A DNA stretch of 64,000 nucleotides from Bugula neritina (taxonomy: Eukaryota; Bryozoa; Gymnolaemata; Cheilostomatida; Bugulidae), in NCBI GenBank assembly GCA_964035545.1, contig OZ037772.1:4201538-4265537 (forward strand). Direction: 5' to 3'. Shown piece by piece: positions 11,998 through 23,855 of this stretch (position 1 is the stretch's first letter; each line of letters begins with the position of its first letter). The notes under the pieces were generated by a model. It did not search any database, was not told the origin of the DNA, and saw only the letters and a list, made by a program, of their open reading frames with translations. A program made the position numbers and the translations under genes.

Positions 11998-14950
11998 ATA
12001 TATATATATTTTTTTTTTTTAATCACCTTGTGGATCACTTTATGTTCTATTGGAAGAAATTAGTATATTAAATATTAGTCTGTACTATACCTACACTTGA
12101 AAAAAATAAAAAACGTTTATCCAGTAAATATAACCATAATATGTTAGTGCACGTAGCATGTAGCATGCAAGATCTGAACGATGAAACTTGAACAAGCCAA
12201 GACCTAGGTAGAAAGTAGCTTCATCAGTCAGCGTTTATTTATTTTTTTTTTGCAGTGATTGCATCAATTTCTATTTTTTTTTTTTTAAACTAAATGAGTT
12301 AGCACGACTTAAATCTGAATTTTATAGTTAACTAAGCATTATAAATTAAATCTTAAAATTGAAAATTATGCAGGGTATTTGTAAATGAGTTGTGGCTATG
12401 TAGCCCTATCTTCAAAGAAAGTATCAATTACTATTTTTCTAGATTATGAGATATTATGAGACATATGCAATTTAATTATAAGCTTACTTCCACATTAAAT
12501 ATAATAACCTTTTAATCTGACAGATGTTGCCAGACCAATTATTTTGATTAATGACTTATCTAATTCTAAGTAGCCCCTCTTATTAGTATAAAATCGGCAA
12601 GGATTAGCATAATTAGTATAATTTATTCTATATACCATCTTTGTAACTATAGTGGAAAAACTGTAGTCTGCAATGTTATACACACAGTAATAGCAATGGC
12701 CTTGTATTATATTCTGTTTATATAGCACTAAACTCATATCAGCGGTTACTCTAATCTGTGGGACTTGAACTAAGGAATTATAATTAATTACTCCTGACTT
12801 TTAATATTGGCTGTGGCGACTTACATTTATAAGCTTGTATTCAATGCTAATTCCAACTATATACATATCAAGCACATTATATGGCGTGGGAAAAGACTAT
12901 AACGGAGATTGGAGTATGGTGGTACCAGTCTATACCAATGTAATATGTGATTAAGGATTAGAGGTCTACGTAGATAAGTGTATTTACTGGGGCTAGTATA
13001 TTTCTTTATAAGGATAAGGCTAACATAATTAATATAATATGATGACTGTATGAGCCTGTCGTAAACTAAGATGTATATAAATATGGAGAGAATGACAATT
13101 GATATAGGCAATAGGCCTGAGTATCTTTATCACAATAATAGAAATGTCTACAAAGTAAAATCCAGGACCCAAAAGAGAATGGAAACACCTTCATCATACA
13201 GAGTTGTGTAATATAATATCTCAAGCAATAATTTCAAGCTGTCTTGCTGGGTAAGGCTTACAGCTCATTAAAGTTTATGTTTGGTCTACTATTTCCTAAA
13301 CTGTCTAGTTTGATTCACTTAGAGCCAGCTATCAGGTTAATTAACAAAACTACTTCCCCTTAGATTATCACTAATTGCTTCCAACCTTCAGAACTCAACT
13401 ATGTCAACATTTTCCTAGAGAATAAAAATTAACCTCTGATTATTGCTCCAGCAGCAAGATGATATCAATTAATAAACACTATGAACCTGTAGATTCACAA
13501 GACTATGGTTGTCATACATATTGAACTTTTCCAGTTCATTGATAATACACATCAGTTAGAGAGTAATAATGGTATGGTGCAGTAGTCACAGACGATGACT
13601 ACCTACCAGCTTGAGTTTATCAAGGTATATAGGCCTGCGTGGTTGGTAATGAGCTTAATAGATGATTACTTCAAGAGAAAATCTTATAAGGCGATAAGAC
13701 GTATTATATATTAATTCGATTAGTAATTTGACTAAATAGTATTGCACTCAGGTATAAGAAGTTTTAATTAAAGTTAACTAAGGCCATAATCTAAACAAAA
13801 CATGGGAGTGACTGAGACTGTACAGGTGGCAGCTGACATGCCCCATGCGCTGCAGTCACATGTAGCAATGCCAGCCCCCACAGTGCCTGTCTCCACATAT
13901 ATCCTACTAACAATAACGCTTATATTCTATTCTCCTCTTGAAAAAGTAATTGCAAACAACATTGATCCCTGGTGACTCTTATATGAGTTTGGTACACATA
14001 ACTACAGTATAATATTTTTATAGCTAGTTTTATTTATGTTTTCAAATAAGTAAATTACTGGATTACTGTCGTGTCATAGCCTACTAAATAAAGTCATATA
14101 CTGTCGTACGTGAGGCGCCAGCACAAGTTGTGCTTAAATGTGCGGCGTGGCCAGGCAGCAGCAGCGCTTCATTAATAGAAAATTCACAACATGAGATTGT
14201 ATACATATATCCATCACCAACATATAGACAGTGGTTAGTATTAATAGCTAGCATGCAGGGTAGCAAAATGCACCAGAGTAATGTGCACTCAGTCTATTTC
14301 ATACGTCTATGAAATTTAGTCTAGTCAATGTCAGAGTATAGAGCTCTATGGACGTCCAGTAGTAATTTTTGTTTTTTGCAAGGCCTGTAAATTTGTTGTA
14401 TTTTCGTACGGATTTATGCATGCTGTCGGTATACCATTATGAAATTTTATATATTCGATCTGTGTCGGTGTCCCATTTTCTGTAGTGATTCTACGTACGT
14501 GTTGCCCTACTGACGTGTCGTCATGGCGATATAAATTATACAATTGTTTTTCGATTCGTTTGTTGTTCGGGACAGTTTGTGTTTAAAAGCGCTTTATATA
14601 AATTATCGTATGTAGCCTATTTGTTGAAGTAGCCTATATATATTATGACAGTATACTGTGTAGCCCTAGTTTTACGATTGAAGTTTAACGTCATTCTGGA
14701 CGAGCCCTGTAATTCCATAAAATTGTTAGTATATGTGCACATACATTGAATGATGGCCTGCAAGCGTCCAACAGCTCGATAGGCTGGGACTACGGAGTAA
14801 ATAGTATATCGAGTTGGGCATTAGTGGCTTGTACATGTCCAACAGCCGGATGGGCTGGGACTATAAGAAACTAATATGGAGATTTATAGAAACTCTTAGG
14901 CTGGCTACATAATGGGCTAGTAATTTAATTATATAAATACCTATCTAGAT
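11529..14950 (-). other. Internal region without recognisable coding sequence
   Basis: 3.4 kb between the gag-like ORF and the 3' LTR. It is AT-rich, with a (TATATG)n/poly-T stretch at 11,950-12,020. Only short ORFs occur (the longest about 60-84 codons, at 12,495-12,737 and 12,857-13,111), and these show no pol motifs. At 14,755-14,870 two diverged copies of a block with GTCCAACAGC and GGCTGGGACTA occur about 70 bp apart. This is where pol would be expected. Confidence 0.75.
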
Positions 14951-16258
14951 CTAGGTACTGAGGGCTTGTATTTGGGCTAGAATATTGTTATTGTTCAGAC
15001 TGCCAGGGGGGAGAGGGTCAAGTCTGACAATGACTTTTGAGAAGTATCTCAAAAGCTTGTTGGCCAACCTATAAATGTATTTGGTGTGTGGGCCGAATTT
15101 TGGCTTACTCAACTTAGGAAAAATTATTTTGTAATTTCCAAGTAATAGAATACCGTTATGCCCTTGGGTTTGACATTTAACCCTGCCACTTGAGTAGATG
15201 TCTTTACCCAGTTTAAAGATAAAAGTGACGCCAAAACAAATGCTTGTGATGGTGCACACCAGGTGTTGCAGGGTAGAGAAAAGCATGTATATAAGAAGAT
15301 ATATGGCTGCTGTCACAGGGTGACTGCACACATTAAATACCTTATCAGAGGCTTTCGAGCTTGAGTGAAGGTTGGGTGTGGCAGTCATCACATCCTGATG
15401 AAGGCTTGCAGCTATCTTCTCTTCTGGTGAGACTTTGCTAGTAGGTCGGGCTTGCTCTCCAGTAGCTGAACATGGCGATGCCGATGGACAGCTGGGGTTC
15501 ATACCTTCTGCCTCAGTGGTACCGTCTGAGGTTGCAGGTATTTCCGATGCTGGGTTGCAGTGCTGGGTGCTTCCGGCAGGTTGTGGGGTGGAGAATCTGG
15601 ACTCGGGGGTCTGGGTGTTTGATTCTTCATCTGCCGGTCTGCACTCTGAACCTACTTTAGTAATAATACTGGCGCAGATATGGCATTTGGTAGGTTTCCT
15701 ACTCGGACTGTCCACGCTGTGCTTGTAGCAGAGTGTGAACAACTCCTCTATGGTTGGTGGATTTTTAAACCTACCTGCCAGTTGTGGCAGCAAAATGTAA
15801 CTTAGCTCACGGTTACCTACGCCAGTAGCAAAAGTCTCACCTATAATTGTAAGTTTTGAGCCACTATCTAGCATATATAGATTATTGCCCTCATCGATAA
15901 CTCTACATAAAAAGTCTTCTGTAGACTCATGGGCCCTAATATGGAGGTCTAGGAACTTTTTCATCTTTGTAGAGTGGTTCTTATTAAACTTTTTGTCAAG
16001 AACATTAATCAGGGTGTCAAATGAGATTTGGAAATTTGTAGACCTTACAATGTTCTGATAACTTTGTTTTGCATTACCATAGAGACAAAGGCCTAGGAAT
16101 TTAACACTTTGCTCATCTGTGAGGTTGAGAGCTTTTGCTCGATAGCTAAAATCAGCTTTGGTTCGATACCAATTGTCAGAAATATCACCAAATTGATGAA
16201 CAAAAGCCCAACTTTTGGGGCATCTAAATAAGTGGCACCAGTCACTACATGTGGCCAT
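14951..16258 (-). CDS. Gag-like protein with a hydrophobic, membrane-like segment
   Basis: Uninterrupted 435-codon ORF with a true ATG about 310 bp inside the 5' LTR. Residues 28-180 look like a retrotransposon Gag capsid: an LGLCLYGNAKQSY segment, FDTLINVLDKKF, and a helix-rich region with FLCRVIDEGNN. Residues 188-206 hold a CHIC pair but no complete CCHC zinc knuckle. Residues 207-300 are a Pro/Ser/Thr/Glu-rich linker. Residues 313-348 are strongly hydrophobic (PVTAAIYLLIYMLFSTLQHL onward), long enough for one or two membrane spans. A basic tail, residues 350-435, follows. The intact frame and identical LTRs suggest a live gene. The Gag assignment rests on position and overall character, not on a diagnostic motif; the membrane role is inferred. 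Confidence 0.7.
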   Translation of the reverse strand: MATCSDWCHLFRCPKSWAFVHQFGDISDNWYRTKADFSYRAKALNLTDEQSVKFLGLCLYGNAKQSYQNIVRSTNFQISFDTLINVLDKKFNKNHSTKMKKFLDLHIRAHESTEDFLCRVIDEGNNLYMLDSGSKLTIIGETFATGVGNRELSYILLPQLAGRFKNPPTIEELFTLCYKHSVDSPSRKPTKCHICASIITKVGSECRPADEESNTQTPESRFSTPQPAGSTQHCNPASEIPATSDGTTEAEGMNPSCPSASPCSATGEQARPTSKVSPEEKIAASLHQDVMTATPNLHSSSKASDKVFNVCSHPVTAAIYLLIYMLFSTLQHLVCTITSICFGVTFIFKLGKDIYSSGRVKCQTQGHNGILLLGNYKIIFPKLSKPKFGPHTKYIYRLANKLLRYFSKVIVRLDPLPPGSLNNNNILAQIQALST

Positions 16259-16552
16259 TGTGTAATAGAAAATGCTATATAGGCTATTTATATATGAAAT
16301 TTGTTTATGTAAGCCTATGTATGGTTAATCATTTTTGCTTGCACAATAGGATAAATGATATAATATTTCCACCCCATATTTAAAACAGACACGTCCTCGT
16401 GTCAATTTGTGCACAAATCAACAGTAAGATAAAAACAAGCCACATTAAAAAAACAAATTGGAAAAAACTAACTGTACGGGACTTCTATGGCAGTCTCAAC
16501 TAATAAAACACACAGATAGACTAAGAAACTGGAGCGGTGCACGAGAGCGATT

Positions 16553-16565
16553 GGCACCTCCACCA
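16553..16565 (-). other. Primer-binding site of the 6-kb element
   Basis: On the plus strand GGCACCTCCACCA sits two bases from the LTR edge and ends in CCA like a tRNA 3' end. The minus-strand reading is TGGTGGAGGTGCC. I could not match it to a particular tRNA from memory. Confidence 0.65.
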
Positions 16566-16567
16566 AA

Positions 16568-17036
16568 TGTTGTGGTGGGGTTTTACTAATTTTGAGTATT
16601 ATAAACTCACCGAATAATATATTTAATATGGCCTTGGGGTGAGCTCGGGGTCGGTGTGCAGTTGCGGGTTTATAGCTTGGCTGCGAGGTAACTCCAGCTC
16701 CTGTCTGTCTGGTAGGGGTGAAGTTGAGACTCCGGGTTAGAGTAGTTGGCTGGTGGTGCTCCTCGGTCTATGGTCCTGAGCTAGCACTCACAAACGTACT
16801 CTAACACATTCTAATTAGGTTGCACACATTCTATATAACTATTCACAATCGTTCCTCAATCTGTCTCAAGTCTTCCCCATTCTCCCATTTTCACTAGGTT
16901 ATATAGCTATCACACTCACACAAGCCACACCCACACTATAAGTAATATTAATGTCAAACTTAGAGTTGTGCACCCCACACACATGCAACAGCAAGAGATG
17001 ACAACTACACATATACTTATAAATCCAGATATAACA
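16568..17036 (-). repeat. 5' LTR of the 6-kb element
   Basis: 469 bp, apparently identical to 11,060-11,528. Followed by the ATCA target duplication at 17,037-17,040. Confidence 0.93.
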
Positions 17037-17040
17037 ATCA

Positions 17041-17943
17041 TAATGATTATTATTATCATTTATCGCTTATCAGTGATAATCATAATCATAACGATGATCT
17101 TGATCATAATCAATATGAATATCAATATCATGTTATACTTATTCAATAATTATAATTGATTGATTCTTTATTTTTTATTCATATTAATAATGAATAAAAA
17201 ATTATATTAACACTACAACTTACTTAATTAGAGTATTTATTACTATTAGTATTACTATTATTCATTATTAGTATTAGTATTACTATTACTATTAGTATTA
17301 CTTACAACTTGCTTATGCAAGAGAATTAAATCTTTAAAGCGTAGCATCCTTTTCAAGCAAAATAAGGATAATAAGTTTCGTCAAATTGAGTTAAAAACTA
17401 CAACTTATAAGTCACAAGTATAATAATAAAGCAACTTATGCTCAGTCATCACTAATCCTAGTGGGTACGGCAAGCATATAGCATAATTTATTTCACAATG
17501 CGACAAGATTATCTAGACGGTGCGATTGTACTTAAGCAATATCCAATTGTACGGTTTTTATGACTTTAAAATCCGTTTTTGAGAAGCAAGGCTAGATAGA
17601 AGTTAATGATCGATATTGACTCGCTAAGAGCTTTCATGTAAACCCGCAAACTACAACTTTTAACTTGACCGCAAAGCTGGAAGTACGATAAGCGTCGCCG
17701 TATTGATTTCAGGCGAATTTTAGTTGATTTCTTTCAAACTGCTGAGAAGTAATATTTGCTTCCATTTTATGTCTGTATCAGCCATCAGGGCTTACTTGAC
17801 TTACTTGAAGATGCAATCACGTTAGACCACTATATTAGTGTAAGCGACGTGCCTCGTTTGGTGAACAGAATTATTAAATGTAGTTAATACTTTTATCGCA
17901 TAAGTGCAGTTCTGTTTTAAGACTTTGGTGCCAGTACAGGGCC
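17041..17943. other. Non-coding AT-rich spacer with microsatellites
   Basis: ATCATAATGATTATTAT-type simple repeats at 17,037-17,160 and TAGTATTACTATTA repeats at 17,230-17,310, then unique sequence. The last part is probably the 3' tail of the minus-strand LINE fragment. No gene is seen. Confidence 0.5.
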
Positions 17944-18440
17944 TTATGAGTCCTGTCTGTGAGCAGCATTTGATGTTATTTTCATATCACGTATTGTTCT
18001 GGGTAGGAAGCTGGCATGAAATAGTGAGGTGTTGGTTCTAAAAGTGGTGGGCATGCCATTTGACTGGGACCTGGTGGTAACTGATGTAGTCGGCTGATCG
18101 ATGAGGTGTTCATACGACTTTGAGAGTGAAGGATGATATTCCTCTTTGGCCAGGATCCGCATCAAGAGACTAAGTGGTAGGTCTTTGCGCCTGTTTTGCA
18201 GGGGGGCTAATCCAAGCCTAGATCTTGCCTCATCTGAGCCAACCCTGCCTTTAATACCTGCCACAAATCTCACAGCCTGCTCTTGCACTTGCTCAATATC
18301 TACTACAGCCTTCTTGGAGCTGGGGTCCCACACAGCAGCAGCATATTCTAGGTGAGGACGACACAGGGCTTTGTATGCTATTAACTTCGCCTTTTCTGGT
18401 GCCCAATACAGTGCCCTTTTAATCATCCCGAGTTGTCGTT
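17944..18440 (-). pseudogene. Non-LTR retrotransposon 3' end, 5'-truncated
   Basis: 160-codon open frame covering the C-terminal end of a LINE reverse transcriptase: AYKALCRPHLEYAAAVWDP, then IEQVQEQAVRFVAGIKGR, then FLPRTIRDMK near the end. LEYA-VWDP is typical of the region after the RT palm in CR1/L2/Jockey-like elements. The 5' break is near 18,427-18,440, the usual 5' truncation. The remaining frame is intact, so the copy is probably young, but it cannot encode an active enzyme. It belongs to the same family as 10,172-10,566, in opposite orientation. Confidence 0.85.
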
Positions 18441-19732
18441 ATCGCGATACAATTATAAATGTTCTTAATTCAATCAATATTATGAAATAATTAATGTAGG
18501 AAATTCAATTTTGACTATATAGAATAATCTCAATCTGAATAAGTATTATTTATTTATTGTAACACTTGCACATCGTCTTACTCTTACTCTTAGTCAGATA
18601 ACATAGTACATACTGATACTCATACTCATACTGATACTCAATCCCATACTCAATCTCATACTGAGTCTGATACTCATAGTCATAGTGATAGTCTTTGCCA
18701 GATTATTGCTAGATAATTTAAGCTAGTACTAGTACTACTACTAGTAGTACTAGTACTAGTAGTACTACTACTAGTACTAGTAGTAGTACTAATAATCACA
18801 GTACTAAAGTAAATTAGTAGTACTAATAGTAATAGTATTAGAGTAATACTAATACTAATAGTAATACTACCACTAGTAGTAGCAGTAGTGCTAGTAGTAG
18901 TAGGCTACATGATGATGATCATTATGATTATGATTATGAAGGTGGTTATTACTATAACTGTTACGGTATGAGTATAACTATAACTGTATTAGTATTTGGT
19001 TTTATTTTGCATTGCTAATTGAAGACGATGCGTTAAAATTAACTGTTTCTCTCTTTTCTAAATTACATTTCAAGTTGCACACTACTAGACATATATGCTT
19101 TCAATTTTTTGGTCTATCTTCAAGTTGTGAAACTTGACCAGTATGACTACGACTAACTGTAACTAGAATAAAATATTGAATAATAGAGAAGTTCCATACC
19201 GTTACACCTCCTTTGACTTGTGCTACCGTCGGTAGTGCTAAAAGAGTGGAGCCAAAGAAAAGCATCATCACAGAATTCACAGCCTGCTGGTTTGAGATTT
19301 TTGTGGTCTAAAGATTGTACTGGGTTACAGAGATCTTTTTCCGTCTGTGAATTTTTGATCCCTGCGGTTGTTTCTGGCTGTGGGTAGTTGGGGGTGTTGA
19401 GGGAGTGGGCTCACTGGGTAGGCTATATTATTGTAATCATATTAACCAACTTGACAGTTTACTAATTCATTGTCTAACTCTGTCTGTCTTAGTCTAGTAA
19501 CACTATTTATTTATTTATTTACTTATTAATTTATTTATTCGACTAAATCTTGTCTGTCTTTGTCTAGTAACACTATTTATTTATTTATTTACTTATTAAT
19601 TTAATTAAATTACTAGTTTATATTACCAAGTTATATTACTAGTTTATACTGCTAGTATTCAACAACTATTCTCCATCACATCTCAACTCTGACGCAACTA
19701 CACTGACTAAACATCGGTATAGTTTATAGTTT
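18441..19732. other. Non-coding spacer with simple repeats
   Basis: CATACTGATACTC-type repeats (18,605-18,690), ACTAGT/AGTACT trinucleotide-rich sequence (18,720-18,910) and a duplicated block of about 80 bp with TTTATTTATTTATTTACTTA (19,490-19,620). No convincing gene is seen. It may include the promoter or upstream exons of the collagen locus, which I could not recognise. Confidence 0.5.
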
Positions 19733-20684
19733 ATGTTGAACTCTTCAGACCCTGAGAACTGTGCGTGTGGCTTCACCTGCGAGTGTGGTGCCTGTGTTTG
19801 GGTATGTGACCTTGACAGAAACTGTGGGAAGCTGCAGATCTGTTTGGAGAAAAGATGTTATCAGCAGGCCTCACCAGATGACAGAACAGTTGTCTGGGTT
19901 CTTTATCACTCAGAACTAGTAGAATGTTCTTCAGGTTTGAATGCGAAATCTTTGTTCTAAACTCTATTAGAGTTTAAAAGTGTTGCTTTTTGTTGTACTC
20001 ATATCTGTGCTGGCCAGGATTTTTGAATGATTTTTGTAATGTATTTACATAACAGAGTGTAACCTTAAAGCTGAATTTGCTTTATTTTCTACATATTTTG
20101 GTTTGCGATTTTTCAGTAGAAACGAGGCATCACACTTGGTGTGATTATCAGCATTTTTTGCAGGTGCTTCTATCCGTGTACTGACAACACAGCCTGTCCT
20201 AGTGATGGACAAATCTGTCACCATGGTGTCTGTAAAGAGGGCTGTCAGGTGAGTAGTCGCTATGACCTACACTGCGAGTTATTGATGACTTTCATACTAT
20301 GAGTTGTGACTGCCTACTATAATTTATACTGCGAGTCCAAGTAGCTGCTGTAACTTATGCTGTGAGTCATGACTAACTGAAATCACTTATACTGTGAGTC
20401 ATGACTAACTGATATCACTTATACTGTGAGTCAATTATCAAAAATAGCAAAGAAGTAGAGATATGTTGTGTATGTGAGATATGTGAGGTTATTTAGTGAC
20501 TAGTTCGCTATTTATAGAGTTTTGTTTCTATTAATAGACTGTACTGAAAATGAACAATGTGGATCTGAGTTTACTGAATGCATATCCAACATATGCTATC
20601 AGCTTTATCCTCTCAACAATCCAGATCTTTCTGATGCTGAGCAGGACAGACTCTTTGATGATCGGCTGGATCTACAGAATGATG

Positions 20685-22592
20685 GTAAGTTACTCTGTTA
20701 GTACAGTTACTCTGTTAGTATAGTTACTCTTTTAGTACAGTTACTCTGTTAGTATAGTTACTCTGTTAGTATAGTTACTCTGTTAGTATAGTTACTCTGT
20801 TAGTATAGTTACTCTGTTAGTACAGTTACTCTGTTAGTATAGTTACTCTGTTAGTATAATTACTCTGTTAGTACAGTTACTCTGTTAGTACAGTTACTCT
20901 GTTAGTATAGTTACTCTGTTAGTATAGTTACTCTGTTAGTATAGTTACTCTTTTAGTACAGTTACTCTGTTAGTATAGTTACTCTGTTAGTATAGTTACT
21001 CTGTTAGTACAGTTACTCTGTTAGTATAGTTACTCTGTTAGTACAGTTACTCTGTTAGTATAGTTGCTCTGTTAGTATAGTTACTCTGTTAGTATAGTTA
21101 CTCTGTTAGTATAGTTACTCTGTTAGTACAGTTACTCTGTTAGTATAGTTACTCTGTTAGTATAGTTACTCTGTTAGTACAGTTACTCTGTTAGTACAGT
21201 TACTCTGTTAGTATATTTACTCTGTTAGTACAGTTACTCTGTTAGTATAGTTACTCTGTTAGTATAGTTACTCTGTTAGTATAGTTACTCTGTTAGTATA
21301 GTTACTCTGTTAGTACAGTTACTCTGTTAGTATAGTTACTCTGTTAGTATAGCTACTCTGTTAGTATAGTTACTCTGTTAGTACAGTTACTCTGTTAGTT
21401 TAGTTACTCTGTTAGTATAATTACTCTGTTAGTATAGTTACTCTGTTAGTACGGTTACTCTGTTAATACGGTTACTCTGTTAGTATAGTTACTCTGTTAG
21501 TTTAGTTACTCTGTTAGTATAATTACTCTGTTAGTATAGTTACTCTGTTAGTACGGTTACTCTGTTAGTACGGTTACTCTGTTAGTATAGTTACTCTGTT
21601 AGTATAGTTACTCTGTTAGTATAGTTACTCTGTTAGTACAGTTACTCTGTTAGTATAGTTACTCTGTTAGTACAGTTACTCTGTTAGTATAGTTACTCTG
21701 TTAGTATAATTACTCTGTTAGTACAGTTACTCTGTTAGTATAGCTACTCTGTTAGTATAGTTACTCTGTTAGTACAGTTACTCTGTTAGTTTAGTTACTC
21801 TGTTAGTATAATTACTCTGTTAGTATAGTTACTCTGTTAGTACGGTTACTCTGTTAATACGGTTACTCTGTTAGTATAGTTACTCTGTTAGTTTAGTTAC
21901 TCTGTTAGTATAATTACTCTGTTAGTATAGTTACTCTGTTAGTACGGTTACTCTGTTAGTACGGTTACTCTGTTAGTTTAGTTACTCTGTTAGTATAATT
22001 ACTCTGTTAGTATAGTTACTCTGTTAGTATAGTTACTCTGTTAGTTTAGTTACTCTGTTAGTATAGTTACTCTGTTAGTTTAGTTACTCTGTTAGTATAG
22101 TTACTCTGTTAGTACAGTTACTCTGTTAGTATAGTTACTCTGTTAGTACGGTTACTCTGTTAATACGGTTACTCTGTTAGTATAGTTACTCTGTTAGTTT
22201 AGTTACTCTGTTAGTATAATTACTCTGTTAGTATAGTTACTCTGTTAGTACGGTTACTCTGTTAGTACGGTTACTCTGTTAGTTTAGTTACTCTGTTAGT
22301 ATAATTACTCTGTTAGTATAGTTACTCTGTTAGTATAGTTACTCTGTTAGTTTAGTTACTCTGTTAGTATAGTTACTCTGTTAGTTTAGTTACTCTGTTA
22401 GTATAGTTACTCTGTTAGTACAGTTACTCTGTTAGTATAGTTACTCTGTTAGTACAGTTACTCTGTTAGTATAGTTACTCTGTTAGTACAGTTACTCTGT
22501 TGGTACAGTTACTCTGCTAGTACAGTTACTCTGTTAGTATAATTAATCTGTTAGTACAGTTACTGTTAGTATAGTTACTGTTAGTATAGTTA
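20685..22592. repeat. 17-bp minisatellite in the collagen intron
   Basis: About 112 tandem copies of a 17-bp unit, TTACTCTGTTAGTATAG, with TACAG, TACGG, TTTAG and TATAA variants. The array starts at the splice donor of the third Cys-rich exon (GTAAGT at 20,685). The rare variant TTAATACGG recurs at about 21,463, 21,854 and 22,160, spaced 391 bp (23 units) and 306 bp (18 units), which shows higher-order duplication. Confidence 0.97.
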
Positions 22593-22699
22593 CAGTAACA
22601 GTTTGCTAGTCATAATAACTTCCACTGTTAGTTGCTTAACAAGTTATTCTACATCTCTTGTAGCCACAACCAAAGTGGTGTCTATATATCCTGCTAGTG

Positions 22700-23165
22700 A
22701 CTTGAGTAATGACTCATATGTAATTGTAATTAATTACATATCTAATGTAATTGATTTTTGCAATTACTTTACAATTACATCTCAATTACTTTAAACTTTT
22801 AAATCTTAAAATCTTAAGAAATTTATTCTTTTTTAGCATGACTACTGTTAAATAACAAGTACAGATTACGTCAACGTTGTATAGTATCACTTTTGCGAAC
22901 AAAGCACGTTCACCCCTGTCAAAATTGCCCCTGCTAGGTGGACCCTAGAGGTGAAATTTCATAACTTCCATTTGTCCTTTGTGAGAACAAAAGTAATTGT
23001 AATTGTAATTATTTGCATTGCCATGTAATTGTAATTAATTGCTTTACAATATAGTTTTGTACTGTAATTAATTACATTTATTTCAACTGTAATTATAATT
23101 ATAATTGTAATTGACAAATTATCATGTAATTGTAATTAATTACATTCACATGTAATTGACCCCAA
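22700..23165. repeat. TGTAATTGTAATTAATTACA low-complexity region
   Basis: Clusters of TGTAATTAATTACA-type palindromic words on both sides of about 200 bp of unique sequence, within the collagen intron. Possibly the remains of an AT-rich MITE, but no defined ends are seen. Confidence 0.55.
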
Positions 23166-23782
23166 CAACCCTGATTTATTATGGAGCTCATACTTTTATT
23201 GTTCAAGGTCTAGATGTATTCTCCACCATGTTTTTACTAGAAGTAAACTTTAATTTGGTAATAAGTATAAAATAAACTGTTGTTTCGCATTGTACAGTTT
23301 ACTATTGCCTGAATATTGTATTGAGAATATTGGCTTAACAATTCCAGTGCAGCGATGTGATTGGCCTGACAATATCAAAGTAGTGATGTGATTGGCTACT
23401 CTGTTCTGTTTTGCAGGGCCATGCCTACTTGTATTATGTGTTAATCTTGTTTTGCAGTGAACAGAAAGGGATAATGGGTCCCAAAAGACACCCGGGATCT
23501 TACCATGGAGAGGAAGGGTTCACCCGATGTTGATGGCCTGCCTGGTATATCCGGCAATCCTGGAGATGCAGGAGAAAGGAGACCACCTTGTTTGTCAGGA
23601 GATACCGGACTTTTTGGAGAACCAGGTGATGTTTATGCTCAATTGAGTTCAATCTGTCAAGTTATGTTGGGATCTTTTTCGTTTTCGTTATTTTATGTTT
23701 GTTACGTGGAAAAAGGAAAAAACTCTGTCTCGGAGCATTTTTGTTTTTTCAGAGGGCTTTGGATTATTTGATTATGGTCTAC

Positions 23783-23855
23783 ACAGGGGTGTAGACAAAC
23801 TAAACTACACAGGGGTGTAGACAGACTTAACTACATAGGGGCGTAGACAGACAAA
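23783..23855. repeat. Short tandem repeat, about 30 bp x 3
   Basis: Three units of about 30 bp carrying CTACACAGGGGTGTAGACA, in the collagen intron. Each unit contains the CTACAC...GTGTAG palindrome. Confidence 0.75.

Larger units (their letters stand above)
11060..17036 (-). mobile_element. Young non-autonomous LTR retrotransposon, 6.0 kb
   Basis: Two 469-bp direct repeats (11,060-11,528 and 16,568-17,036) that read as identical begin TGTTGTGG and end ATATAACA on the plus strand. The whole is flanked by ATCA on both sides (11,056-11,059 and 17,037-17,040), a 4-bp target duplication. Transcription runs on the minus strand. Directly inside the 5' LTR lies a primer-binding-like site beginning TGGTGGAGGTGCC, two bases from the LTR. 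The first ORF (16,258-14,951) is Gag-like. No protease, reverse transcriptase, RNase H or integrase is seen in the remaining 3.4 kb. Identical LTRs imply very recent insertion, so the enzymes must have been supplied in trans (inference). Confidence 0.92.

Noticed and set aside
14346-14543. 65-codon minus-strand ORF downstream of the gag-like ORF as a pol remnant
   Set aside because: No protease, RT or integrase motif; too short to support.
15435-15728. Plus-strand ORF of 97 codons over the gag-like ORF
   Set aside because: Antisense to a longer ORF in a correctly placed LTR element; no motif.
20685-22592. CRISPR-like array
   Set aside because: Units are contiguous without unique spacers, and the surrounding genes are eukaryotic.
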